DNA from: Tetraselmis striata
Lineage: Eukaryota; Chlorophyta; Chlorodendrophyceae; Chlorodendrales; Chlorodendraceae
Assembly (NCBI GenBank): GCA_006384855.1
Contig: VCJN01001236.1
Coordinates: forward strand, 1 to 64,000
Direction of reading: 5' to 3'
DNA: 64,000 nt
The notes beneath the pieces were generated by a model that was not told the origin of the DNA, made no database searches, and was given only the letters and a program-made list of their open reading frames with translations. Made by a program: the position numbers and the translations under genes. Within the stretch, counting starts at the first letter, position 1; the number at the start of each line of letters is the position of its first letter. Positions 13,132 to 21,521 of the stretch are shown one piece after another.

Positions 13132-13650
13132 GTCAACACTGGATTTCAGGTACATCGTCCTACTGGAATCGCAGGATTTGAATGTTGAGCATGAAGAAGT
13201 TGATGTCGAGTATGCCTGGCAGTCCGTGTCATCGTTGCACCGCTCTCGGCAAGCTGTGTCGGAGTATGTCCCAATGATTTCATCACACGTTATGTAATCT
13301 TGGTGCTGTGTGTACTCATCGTCCTCCTGCAATAAGCGTCTGGCCACCTTGGTTCGTTGCGGTGGCGATACGTGTTTGCTAATGGAAGGAGTGCCACCCA
13401 GCAATTTGCATACTCCATGGAGTGCGCAACCTGATGCGCCGTAGATGGCGGGGGCATCACACAGCATGCTGGCTTGGCATTTCTGTGCGCAGGAGCCGTG
13501 CACGGCCGCGTCGAGCAGGGTAGATGCGCTGCAGTCGTAGGTGTCCCCCTGTGCGCTGCCATGTGCTGGCAGTGGTCGAAGTGCGTGAAGGCATTGTAGC
13601 AGACACACCGCCGAGATCGCAAGGCACGTGCGCTTCGCATACTTTGGCAT
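6523..13650 (-). CDS. Secreted protein with 28 tandem Apple/PAN-like units
   Basis: One open frame of 2375 residues without visible introns. The start at 13650 gives a signal peptide (basic MPKYAKR, then a hydrophobic stretch to about residue 24). A Cys-rich stretch follows, then a diverged Cys-rich unit near residues 120-165, then 28 units that each begin at DTPEGYQR. Units are mostly 78 or 80 residues. Each has six cysteines in an Apple/PAN-like spacing, one N-glycosylation sequon (CNASS) and an acidic Ser/Asp linker. The last unit is diverged and ends the protein. Apple/PAN modules are extracellular protein- or sugar-binding folds, so a role in the cell wall, matrix or adhesion is inferred. 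The partner is unknown. No membrane anchor is visible at the C-terminus. Confidence 0.82.
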   Translation of the reverse strand: MPKYAKRTCLAISAVCLLQCLHALRPLPAHGSAQGDTYDCSASTLLDAAVHGSCAQKCQASMLCDAPAIYGASGCALHGVCKLLGGTPSISKHVSPPQRTKVARRLLQEDDEYTQHQDYITCDEIIGTYSDTACRERCNDDTDCQAYSTSTSSCSTFKSCDSSRTMYLKSSVDTPEGYQRHEGQTCNASSMSTHTDGSCQERCSGDEECAGYVEFSDERCKTYASCPLEEADSDSDVAFVKTGDSGSDGGDTPEGYQRREGQTCNASSMSTHTDGSCQERCSGDGECAGYVEFSDERCKTYASCPLEEADSDSDVAFVKTDDSGSDSGDTPEGYQRHEGQTCNASSMSTHTDGSCQERCSGDEECAGYVEFSDERCKTYASCPLEEADSDSDVAFVKTDDSGSDSGDTPEGYQRHEGQTCNASSMSTHTDGSCQERCSGDEECAGYVEFSDERCKTYASCPLEEADSDSDVAFVKTGDSGSDGGDTPEGYQRREGQTCNASSMSTHTDGSCQERCSGDEECAGYVEFSDERCKTYASCPLEEADSDSDVAFVKTGDSGSDGGDTPEGYQRREGQTCNASSMSTHTDGSCQERCSGDGECAGYVEFSDERCKTYASCPLEEADSDSDVAFVKTDDSGSDSGDTPEGYQRHEGQTCNASSMSTHTDGSCQERCSGDEECAGYVEFSDERCKTYASCPLEEADSDSDVAFVKTGDSGSDGGDTPEGYQRREGQTCNASSMSTHTDGSCQERCSGDEECAGYVEFSDERCKTYASCPLEEADSDSDVAFVKTGDSGSDGGDTPEGYQRREGQTCNASSMSTHTDGSCQERCSGDGECAGYVEFSDERCKTYASCPLEEADSDSDVAFVKTGDSGSDGGDTPEGYQRREGQTCNASSMSTHTDGSCQERCSGDGECAGYVEFSDERCKTYASCPLEEADSDSDVAFVKTDDSGSDSGDTPEGYQRHEGQTCNASSMSTHTDGSCQERCSGDEECAGYVEFSDERCKTYASCPLEEADSDSDVAFVKTDDSGSDSGDTPEGYQRREGQTCNASSMSTHTDGSCQERCSGDEECAGYVEFSDERCKTYASCPLEEADSDSDVAFVKTDDSGSDSGDTPEGYQRHEGQTCNASSMSTHTDGSCQERCSGDEECAGYVEFSDERCKTYASCPLEEADSDSDVAFVKTDDSDSGSDGGDTPEGYQRREGQTCNASSMSTHTDGSCQERCSGDGECAGYVEFSDERCKTYASCPLEEADSDSDVAFVKTGDSGSDGGDTPEGYQRREGQTCNASSMSTHTDGSCQERCSGDGECAGYVEFSDERCKTYASCPLEEADSDSDVAFVKTDDSGSDGGDTPEGYQRREGQTCNASSMSTHTDGSCQERCSGDEECAGYVEFSDERCKTYASCPLEEADSDSDVAFVKTDDSDSGSDGGDTPEGYQRREGQTCNASSMSTHTDGSCQERCSGDEECAGYVEFSDERCKTYASCPLEEADSDSDVAFVKTDDSDSDSGDTPEGYQRREGQTCNASSMSTHTDGSCQERCSGDEECAGYVEFSDERCKTYASCPLEEADSDSDVAFVKTDDSGSDGGDTPEGYQRREGQTCNASSMSTHTDGSCQERCSGDEECAGYVEFSDERCKTYASCPLEEADSDSDVAFVKTDDSGSDGGDTPEGYQRREGQTCNASSMSTHTDGSCQERCSGDEECAGYVEFSDERCKTYASCPLEEADSDSDVAFVKTDDSDSGSDGGDTPEGYQRREGQTCNASSMSTHTDGSCQERCSGDEECAGYVEFSDERCKTYASCPLEEADSDSDVAFVKTGDSGSDVAFVKTGDSGSDGGDTPEGYQRREGQTCNASSMSTHTDGSCQERCSGDEECAGYVEFSDERCKTYASCPLEEADSDSDVAFVKTGDSGSDGGDTPEGYQRREGQTCNASSMSTHTDGSCQERCSGDGECAGYVEFSDERCKTYASCPLEEADSDSDVAFVKTGDSGSDGGDTPEGYQRREGQTCNASSMSTHTDGSCQERCSGDGECAGYVEFSDERCKTYASCPLEEADSDSDVAFVKTDDSDSGSDGGDTPEGYQRREGQTCNASSMSTHTDGSCQERCSGDGECAGYVEFSDERCKTYASCPLEEADSDSDVAFVKTDDSGSGSDGGDTPEGYQRREGQTCNASSMSTHTDGSCQERCSGDGECAGYVEFSDERCKTYASCPLEEADSDSDVAFVKTDDSGSDGGDTPEGYQRREGQTCNASSMSTHTDGSCQERCSGDEECAGYVEFSDERCKTYASCPLEEADSDSDVAFVKTDDSGSGSDGGDTPEGYQRREGQTCNASSMSTHTDGSCQERCSGDEECAGYVEFSNRCKTYASCELADSSDSGDVAFVKDASVS

Positions 13651-13732
13651 GTTTGCAGTTGGGCCTCCGATTTCCAGGACAAGCTGTGGAAGACCCTGCT
13701 ATCTTGCGGTGGGTATATTGCCACATAGCATT

Positions 13733-13733
<1 letters not shown>

Positions 13734-13762
<29 letters not shown>
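13734..13762. repeat. CA microsatellite
   Basis: An uninterrupted CA run upstream of the Apple-repeat start codon. Confidence 0.95.
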
Positions 13763-13768
<6 letters not shown>

Positions 13769-15337
13769 AGTGTCAGCGTTTGACGCTTCACGACCCACCG
13801 GCCAATAAAGTGTATGATGCCACATGTCGCCTGATCAGCGCGCCTTGGTGCCATCAGCAACTGCCTTTGCGTCATGTAAACGCTGTACGGCGGAGCAGCA
13901 TGTCTCACCTGGTGCTGCGCCGTGCTTGCAGCTTCACCCCTTGATACACGCCGCGCACCCTGCTCAGCGTGTCCACCTGCCACGTGGCCCAGACAGCGTG
14001 CACTGAGCACCCCTTGCTGGCGGTGTTAATGCTGCGCGCCGTGTGTCAGTGCAAGCATCAACTTGATGGGCTGGCAGCGGGCGGACAAACCTATCGGCAG
14101 CAGCCATGGCCCAAAACGCCAAAGACAGTCTCGATGGACGGCCCTTGCAAAGTGTAGTACCTGCTATGAGCAGGGATCTCGGGGTCAGTCGCATGTGCCA
14201 AGGAGCAAGGACGCTGGGTCTCGTGCCGGTGTGCGTCACTGCGCTGGGTTGAATTAACGAGTAGGGTGGTACCCGTCCAGTAGATACCAGCAGACCGGTG
14301 CCAGTCATGCCCCGGTCGGGGGCGAAAACAAACACGGCCGCAGGAAACAACGCGTGATATTTGTTCCGGCGCGGCTGGCAGAAAGCCAAGGCGGAGGCTG
14401 GTGCAGAGCCCCGTAGCGCACCTGCTGCTAATCCCCCAAGGCTGCTTTGTTTCGGATATCCATGTCCGATCCAGCAACCCCGGCAAGTTCCCAAGCGCCG
14501 CTCGTCTGCCGGGGCCAGGGCCTGCGGTGGGCACGTTGGGTCGTGTCGGAGTTTGTCATGCGGCGCGCGTTGCTGCTGGATGGAGGTGCCAAGCAGGCCG
14601 GAAACACGGCGCGCTCGATGCAACCCAAGCCACCTTTACTACCGCGCCGTACACAGGAGCCGATAGAATGGGCCAGCGGGCGATTTGTTGTTGCGTACTT
14701 GCACTGTGTCGGGGGACTGAGCTGCTTGTCAAGGTTGCAACTGCTTTCGTCTGCTGCTGGTCTGTCGTCGTGAGCAGGGGCGCGGGTTTCCTTTGCAAGT
14801 GATGTACACTTCACCGCGCCGCGGCACTACCCCGTACCAGTACGGCGCGGCTTGCCAAATTGTGATCTGTAAATCCCCCGTTGACCGCGCCGCCCAATTT
14901 CCCGAAAGTTCCGCCCTGGAGATTTCCGGTAAAATCCTGAAACTATCCGTGGAATATTATTTCGAATTCAAAGCCTGACCCATAATATACTACTATGCAT
15001 GGGTATAATCTATCGTGGACTCGCGCGGTAGCATCATCCACGACGCTGTCTGAACGTGCAGTTGCGGGTACATGCCCGTTATCAGGACCGTGGGCGGCGA
15101 CACGGATAGTTCACCTAGCAGCGAGCAGCAAAGGTCAGATGCAGTCTAGCGCAGTTAGTGGCCACATGCAAGGATGAACGCCCACGTCAGGGTTCACCGC
15201 GCTGCTGCTCAAGGTGCTGGCGGCGCAGTGGTGTTTCCAACTCTTCCAGTTCATCCTTATCGGCCACAGTTCTACCAGGGGCATGCATATCGCAATCAGC
15301 GGCAGCAGGCACTGCGTAGTTGCAGTTAATTGACGGG

Positions 15338-15342
15338 TTACA
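15338..15342 (-). promoter_or_regulatory. TGTAA polyadenylation signal of the glutathione peroxidase gene
   Basis: TGTAA on the minus strand, 145 bases past the stop and about 35 bases past the SECIS hairpin. The SECIS would therefore be kept in the mRNA. Confidence 0.6.
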
Positions 15343-15375
15343 TGTGTATTTGACACACCAGACGAGCTGCCATCC

Positions 15376-15430
15376 TTGACACGTGTCCGGGCACACCATC
15401 CAATTTCAGGTGCGCCCATCATGCTGTCAG
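15376..15430 (-). promoter_or_regulatory. SECIS element in the 3' UTR of the glutathione peroxidase gene
   Basis: Read on the minus strand. A lower helix is formed by TGACA at the 5' side and TGTCA at the 3' side. Next comes the core quartet, AUGA (15422-15419) opposite GGAC (15388-15385). The upper stem GGGCGCACC (15417-15409) pairs all nine positions with GGUGUGCCC (15397-15389), one of them a G-U pair. An 11-base apical loop begins UGAAA. The distance from AUGA to the apical AAA is 12 bases. This matches the eukaryotic SECIS consensus (AUGA/GA quartet, unpaired AA in the apex, 10-13 base spacing). It starts 53 bases past the stop codon and would recruit SBP2 to recode the in-frame UGA as selenocysteine. 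Confidence 0.85.
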
Positions 15431-15482
15431 AAGGGATGGCGATACTCGTCGGAGTGTGAGAGATCACTTGAAGATTGCAAAC

Positions 15483-17263
15483 TTACAGCTCCACAGTGTT
15501 CACGTCTCCCAGGATCTGCTCGATGAACGGCCGCAGAGCGTTGGGAGACGTGTGCGGCGGGTAGCGGCCGGCCACGGTGCCATCGGGGCGAACCAGGAAC
15601 TTGGCAAAATTCCACGAAATGTCTGACGTGTCGCCGCTCTGTTCCTGCACATCCGCACACCCAACGCGCACCTCTCCATGATTGGATCCGGATTCAGGGT
15701 CAACGGCATAGATGGTTGGGTTCCCGGCAGCAGTGTCACGGCATAGCCTACCTTGAGCCAGGAGTAAACCGGGTGGGTGGACGGGCCGTTCACATCGACC
15801 TTGTCCATCAAGAACCCGGTGAAGCCGTGGCCGTACGCAAACTTCTTGATCTCTGCGTCGGACCCCGGCTCCTGGTGGCCGAACTGGTTGCTGGCCAGCA
15901 CAATAACAAGAAGGGGAGAGTGGTGAGTAAGAACGCGCCAGGAAGGTTGACGGGAGGGAAGCATTTGGGGATCTGGGCAGGAGGTAGTGGGCGGATAAAG
16001 ACACACCCGCCGCAAGGTACTGCTCACGGGCAGCATGCACAAGCCATGGGACACTCATCAATGACACGCAACCCGCAGAATGAACCGCATCATTTTCCTA
16101 CCAAGGGAATGCCATCACTTGCACCCGCCCATTGTAGTGGCGCAGAACTTCACCAAATTCCTGCGCGAAACACCAAAAAAGTCCTGTCAGACAGTGGACA
16201 AACGTCCACCAAGCATGGACGCAAACCCTGGAGCACGAGATGAAGGAGCATGAACGGTGGGACAGCAAGAGCACAGGGAAGTGTCTCGGTGCATCCGCGG
16301 CACTTGTGGTTGACCCTGGGTGAGTGGTGGGGCGGACCTTGTAGTTCTGCGCCGTCAAGCCTCACTGAGAGGCGACGTTGGCCACCACCACGACCTGCGC
16401 ACACACCCCAGGGAGTCAGAGAGCGGGAAATCTACGCACGCAGCTGGCGCCAGGCGGGCACGAGCAGTTCGCTTCCAGGGAGCTCATGGGCGCCATCGCG
16501 CAGAATGTACCTTCCCGCTGGTGGCGGAAAAGTCGAAGGGCTTGCCATCAATGTCGAGAGCTTGCAGGTCATGGAAGGTCGGTGACGCTAGTCTGCGTTT
16601 CAAGGCAAGGGAGGCACACAATTAGCGATCGCACACTATGACACTCGGCCTCACGGGCTCTACCTCTACAGGATCGACCCTTTCTACCTCCGCCTTGTGC
16701 GCAAACCGCAGCTCAGGCGTTTCTACAGCACGTGTGCGGCTTGTAGCGGAGGCTAACTTACCGGGCTGTTGTAGCTGAGGGATAGAGGAACACAAGACAC
16801 GGATGCAGGTAACCGAGACCCATGATGGCGGCTACTGGAGCATTGAAGGTTCTCACGTCCGATCGAACGGCGGAAGGAGCGAAATAAATAAAGAGGGAGA
16901 GAGGGAGTGAGACTGAGGGCGTGCTTGAGGATGTGCGTCTGCGTGTGGGCGGGCGCGGGCGTGGAAAGGCACCCAGTGGCACAAGTGTACGCAAGTAGGG
17001 GCTACCGGCACCGGTATACCACTTCTCACGGGCATAAGTTGCGGGCCTGATCGACAAAATACAGCATGCTAGGTTACAACGCGACCGGCACCGGCGTCAC
17101 GAGCTCGCCTGAAAACAAATGGTTGAGAACACAGGGTCGGAGAGGGAGGAGTAGGGGGTCGACACCGGGCGGCCGCCGGGGGGGGGGGGGGGGGGGGGGG
17201 GGCGCACAGGCAGCTGATCGTGGCAGCCAGCGCAGCAGCGCGGAGAAGGGTGACCGACGCCAT
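15483..17263 (-). CDS. GPX: Selenocysteine-containing glutathione peroxidase
   Basis: Reduces hydroperoxides with glutathione or thioredoxin. Six exons join in phase: 17263-17208, 16592-16511, 16394-16338, 16160-16102, 15890-15752 and 15644-15483, giving 184 residues, a normal length. Exon 3 reads VVVANVASQ, then TGA (16364-16362), then GLTAQNYK. The TGA falls exactly on the catalytic Cys/Sec site of the family (residue 57). The FPCNQFG glutamine and the WNFAKF tryptophan complete the catalytic site. A SECIS lies 53 bases past the stop, so TGA is read as selenocysteine. Exon 1 encodes a hydrophobic signal-like leader (MASVTLLRAAALAATISC), which suggests entry into the endomembrane system; this exon rests on phase agreement and an ATG. 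A GTAAGT overlaps the stop codon (CTGTAAGT), so an alternative 3' splice form cannot be excluded. Confidence 0.9.
16362..16364 (-). other. In-frame TGA recoded as selenocysteine
   Basis: The triplet stands between VASQ and GLTAQNY at the peroxidatic position, in an exon whose both splice sites are in phase. Annotated as a stop, it would break the gene at residue 57. Confidence 0.88.
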
Positions 17264-18857
17264 GTTTAAGACAGCTCTGACGCCAGACACGGTGCGCTGA
17301 CTCGTCCGCCTTTGCGGTTTCCAAAGCTGTCGAGGTGGGTCGGCGACAGCGATCGGAACCCCGTGCCTGCTCTCCCCACCCCGCCGCGCCCTCTATTCGT
17401 ACCTGTAGGTCGCTACATGTACTCGTCCCGCGACCCCTCGCGCCCGCCCGTTGCGCCTCGCGTTCGCGCGCGCTTACTCGTTCGTAGTGACTAAGGATTA
17501 GTCATCATCGTCGCCGCGCCGATTGATGAAGTACAGTAAAACACATCAGCATCGGGTCAGCATCCCTAGTGACTAGCGACTACATGGGCCTGACCAGCCG
17601 CTATCAATCACTGGACTCGCGACAAAATCTCCATCTGTTGGGCCCCAGGCCAGGTACAGGACTGGCAAGTCGTCATCCTCAGTGGGAGCGACTATCTCCA
17701 TACATAAGATATACGTATCGCTGTGGCGGCCCCATAATTTAACACAGCCGCCTTGCCGAGTACATGAAAACGATCACCGCCGCTACCAAGTACAACATCA
17801 AGCAATGTGAAGTACTGTTACTCGTACAACAACACATCGACACAGATTCACAGCAGGCGGGCACGTCCACGACCATATACGCGGCGCGGAAGAGCGTCGT
17901 CAGCGCGCACGTGGACTTAGACATCAATAAACAACTTTTTATTTCATATTAAAAAATATATAGCGCTAATTACATATGAGCTAGCAGCAGAAGGCGATAT
18001 CGGAAATCATCGTAAAATACAACCGCGCAACACGCCTATAGCGACAAGGAGCGCGACGCTACCGCAGTCGCTACACCTTTGTCAGCGACACCCGCGCGGC
18101 GGCAGCAACTCTCTCCTGAGACGATACCTGTACACCTCGCCCAGTAGCGCGGAGCGCTCCAGCACTGCCGTAGTATCTCACTACCCTTCACGACCTTAGT
18201 TTCTCGCATCAAGCAAGGCGACGACCAGCTTGAGTACCTGCAGCGTGTTAAGTGGGGTGCGTCGTGAAGGCGTAGCAGAAACAGGCTGGCCGGGCGGCAC
18301 AACCTCAGAGTCCCGCCATCTCACTGCCGGCACACTGAGCTCCGAGATCGAAGAGGTCGAGCAGGCCACTGCCCGCCCACCCCACGGGCCGGAGGCTGCG
18401 GCACTACCGACTGCACGGGACCCCTCCCCCCTCTAGTCCCCCGGAAAGAAACCGCCTTGGCTCCCAACTCCGGAAAGAATAGCCCCTCCAGCTCACGGAA
18501 CAGTGGGTCAGCCATCGCGGCGGGAACACCTTGGCCGGCAGCAGGAGCCAACACGGAGCAGCGGCCTCCGCGGAAGGGGCGACATAGCAGTCACAGCGCC
18601 CTGGTAGCGAACGCGGGGCCCACTCCGGCGTCGTCGAGTGACGCCGCTGTTCCGACACTTTGCGACGCTCTTCAGTCCGCGTGCGGCAGGGAGCACCACA
18701 TGACCGGGGGCAGTGCCGCGCGCCGCTGTTACCGGTGGGTGGTGGCCGCTATCGTCTCATGCGGCAGTAGCTTGCTTGTGCTGAGACTGCTCCGTGCGGC
18801 GCGCGGTGCACATCGTGATACGCGTAACGATTAGCTCCCGGTGTCTGTGGCGCGCAG
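17264..18857. other. Intergenic region between divergent genes
   Basis: Lies between the start of the peroxidase gene (-) and the first supported exon of the PPR-like gene (+). It probably holds both promoters. The segment 17900-17970 is AT-rich. An Ala/Ser/Pro-rich open stretch at 18457-18730 (+) could be the 5' exon of the PPR-like gene and resembles an organelle transit peptide in composition; this is not proven. Confidence 0.5.
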
Positions 18858-20687
18858 GGCGGTACTGCGGCTCGCCGCGCAGCACGACGCAGACCCAGCC
18901 CTGAAGCTCCTCCTGCCCTCCACCCTGCAGCGCATGGTCAGCGGCCAACATGGTTCCTTGCGGAGTGCGGTCAAGCAGGCGGTGAGGACGGGCCACCAGG
19001 TGCCGCAGCCAATCAGCTTGAAGCAGGTGCGGAGAACAGCCACACCAACACACATGCAACGGTGTGCACACCAATCTGCTGCTTTGCAGCAAGCAGCCGA
19101 GTCGCACTATGGATGTGTGGCGTCATTCCATGGCAGCATGCGGTGCCTGACTGAATGGCCCGATGCCACCCAGGGGCAGCTAGTACTTCAGCGCAACCTC
19201 CATCGAGAGGCCGCGTGGAGCATGCACAACAATCGCCACCTTCAAGGCGCCCCACAGCCCGTCAACTTCCACCCAAACCACGATTGGTGCGGCCATGCCC
19301 AGCACGCTTCTGAAAAGTTAATATTTTGGCAGTACGGATCTCACTACCGCACGCAGCAGCATCCAGCGTTCTCACTTGGCGCATTCTGGGTTGCGGCCCA
19401 TAGGTTCTGGGGGAAGCTGGACCGCATTGCGTTCTGCGATGTTTCGGTTCTGGACCTGTGGAGATCCGGGAGGCCCCAGGAGCTGGACATCCTGCGATCC
19501 ATGCACCAGGTGGCATGCATCCCCACAGCGGAGATATACATGCAGGTGAGGGTCCAGCGCTTCCTCATTCCAGCCGCTTGCCAGCTTGGCCGCTTGCTGG
19601 AACAGCCCACTGTCCCCTGGACTACCAGGGGGGGAGGGCTGCACAGGTGCATGGCCCTGACCCTGGCTGCCCCTCGCAGGCCATGGACCAGCTGTCACGG
19701 CGAGAGGGCGCGTATCCGCTTGTAGTTGATGCACTCTGGCTTTGGGAGGCACACGGCAAAGGTGAGCAGCTGGCAGCGGGACACGCTGGGCTGCGCCCTG
19801 GCAGTACACTACAGCCTGAGGCCATCCTCGTGGAGGTCACTCTGCTGCGACTGGGATAACATGCCGTGTTTAAGCACGTCGTCAGACCAGGGACGATGTG
19901 TGTGACGTTCATCATGCCTCCCGCTGCCGCAGGTGCTGATCACATCTCCCTGCGCAAAGCGGACGTGGCGGACTGCTTAATCCGCAGCTCGCTTCTGGAC
20001 ACCAAGCGGCTGCCCATGGAGGCATCATGGCGGCACCCCCTCGGCGTCTGGCGCGCCATGCTCAGCGGCGGTATAGGGGCGCCTGAAAACACATTGAGCA
20101 ACCAGGTACAGCGCCCCTATTCCATCGCGGCCCCGCCCTTCTGTTTGGGGGCCCGGCAGCACGCTGTCTAGACCATCCGGTGACCGCCGTGCCCGAGTCG
20201 ATGATACATGCACCGCGCAGGTACTGTCTCGAGTCGCCACGGCTGCCACACGGCACACAGCGCGGGCGGACAAGCGGGAGATGCTCGCGTGCCTGAAGAG
20301 GGCCGTCAAAGATGGCATATCCCACGGCGTGCGGCTGTCCCTGGCCACACGGGGGGATCTACTGAAAGGGTTCCTGGCGACCGGAGACATGAAGGTGGGC
20401 TGACAGGCACGGTTGAGCCCCTTTTCGGTGGGTGGCTGACCGCAGTGCGTGCTATCCAGGAGCACGGGGCTAATGATGCTCGGGGGTGGTGCTTCGTGCA
20501 GGCCGCCTTTAATACGGCTGCGAGCCTCGCGTCCCATGGCGGGTCCGTACCTGCTCAATCCCTGCTCGAGCTGATCGAGTGGGCAGCGGAAGTGGGCGAC
20601 AGGAAGAAATTGGCGTTTCTGGAGGACGAGCTCTTTGCGTCAGGAAAGGGGCAGTACTTGGCGGCTCTCAACTCGCCCAGCTGCTGA
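18858..20687 (+). CDS. Helical repeat protein, PPR-like, possibly organellar (5' exon uncertain)
   Basis: Exons 18858-19026, 19357-19545, 19680-19761, 19933-20105, 20221-20394 and 20460-20687 all agree in phase. The stop is TGA at 20685. The protein is rich in amphipathic helices with recurring motifs such as LDILRSMHQVACIPTAEIY, LSRREGAYPLVVDALWLW and LASHGGSVPAQSLLELIEW. These resemble degenerate pentatricopeptide-type pairs. If that is right it would bind organellar RNA, but no canonical PPR block was seen and the family is inferred. The start is not fixed: an upstream exon within 18457-18730 ending near 18730 is possible. The second exon boundary (19357) is the least certain. Confidence 0.6.
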
Positions 20688-21521
20688 GCGGCAACGTGAT
20701 GCTGTGCTGCGGGTAGCAGAAAAGGCCAACCACGTGCACTGGTGTGCTGTGCAGCGCAGCCGTCCCGACGCGTCGTATGCACATTCATACACTTGGAGTG
20801 TGGATTCGGCAGTGAGTCCTCTGCCGGCTGTGCAGTGTGTTGTGCGAGGTGCGCGTCATTGGGTAGTGCTTCTGATATGTGATGCCGCACATCATGTAAT
20901 GAAACCAAGGCTATTCAATCGAGGTTCGCGACAACTATACTTGCCAGCATTTCTAACATACTCGCCAGCACTTGTTGATGAATTGCCCACCACCCATGAC
21001 TGCCTGTACTTGTGCGCTCGCCAGTATAGCAGGCTGCGGTTGGTGTCCTGTGGAAGGTTCCGGTACCGGTAAGGATTACTAGTCGTTCGAGTAATACCGA
21101 TGCTAGGCGGCTACTGAACGCGTTCGTATTTGTCCGGTGAATTCGTCTATCAAATATCGATGCATATACAATGAACGATTTGTTGTCGATTCACTTCCGG
21201 AGAATACACTCTCAATCTCCAGATTTCCGTAAATAACATACGAGTACTTGGATTCCCGCCTCGGAATTCCAAGCGTCACAACTGCTTCAAGGCATCAGGC
21301 GGCGCGTCGCAACGAGGGCGCGTTGCGCGAGGAAGCCTGCTCGGCAACCACGCGTTAGCCACGACTCCCTGCTGTTATTTGAAATGCGCCCCACCACAGT
21401 TTCTGATAGACGCAAGAAGCTTCTCCGACCGCTTCCTCTGTAGCGTTTTGACATCGGGAGTACAGTACCGCCTGTGCTCGACCTATTGGTGGCTCGTAGG
21501 CGGTGTTTGGCCGGCGTTACC
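20688..21521. other. Intergenic region
   Basis: 3' flank of the PPR-like gene and 5' flank of the TPR gene. The block 21060-21270 is AT-rich. No gene or repeat was recognised. Confidence 0.55.
20895..20899 (+). promoter_or_regulatory. TGTAA polyadenylation signal of the PPR-like gene
   Basis: TGTAA 208 bases past the stop at 20687. Confidence 0.5.

Larger units (their letters stand above)
13651..15375. other. Intergenic region upstream of the Apple-repeat gene
   Basis: This contains the promoter side of the Apple-repeat gene and the 3' flank of the peroxidase gene. A CA dinucleotide run lies at 13734-13762. A long frame on the minus strand (13964-14623) stays open because of base composition and shows no domain. 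The block 14880-15000 is AT-rich. No gene was recognised. Confidence 0.55.

Noticed and set aside
6508-13188. Open frame of about 2226 codons on the plus strand, antisense to the Apple array
   Set aside because: A repeat without stops in one frame stays open for all copies. The product is a monotonous Ala/Val/Leu-rich repeat with no domain, while the minus frame has a signal peptide and regular cysteines.
13964-14623. Minus-strand frame of 219 codons
   Set aside because: No domain, no splice context, codon use unlike the neighbouring genes; frames of this length are common at this GC content.
15061-15120. A second SECIS-like hairpin with two TGA motifs
   Set aside because: Only five base pairs and no correct spacing; the hairpin at 15376-15430 fits far better and is closer to the stop.
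16338-16394. Stop codon making the peroxidase a pseudogene
   Set aside because: The only in-frame stop falls on the Sec position, all other residues are intact, and a SECIS is present.
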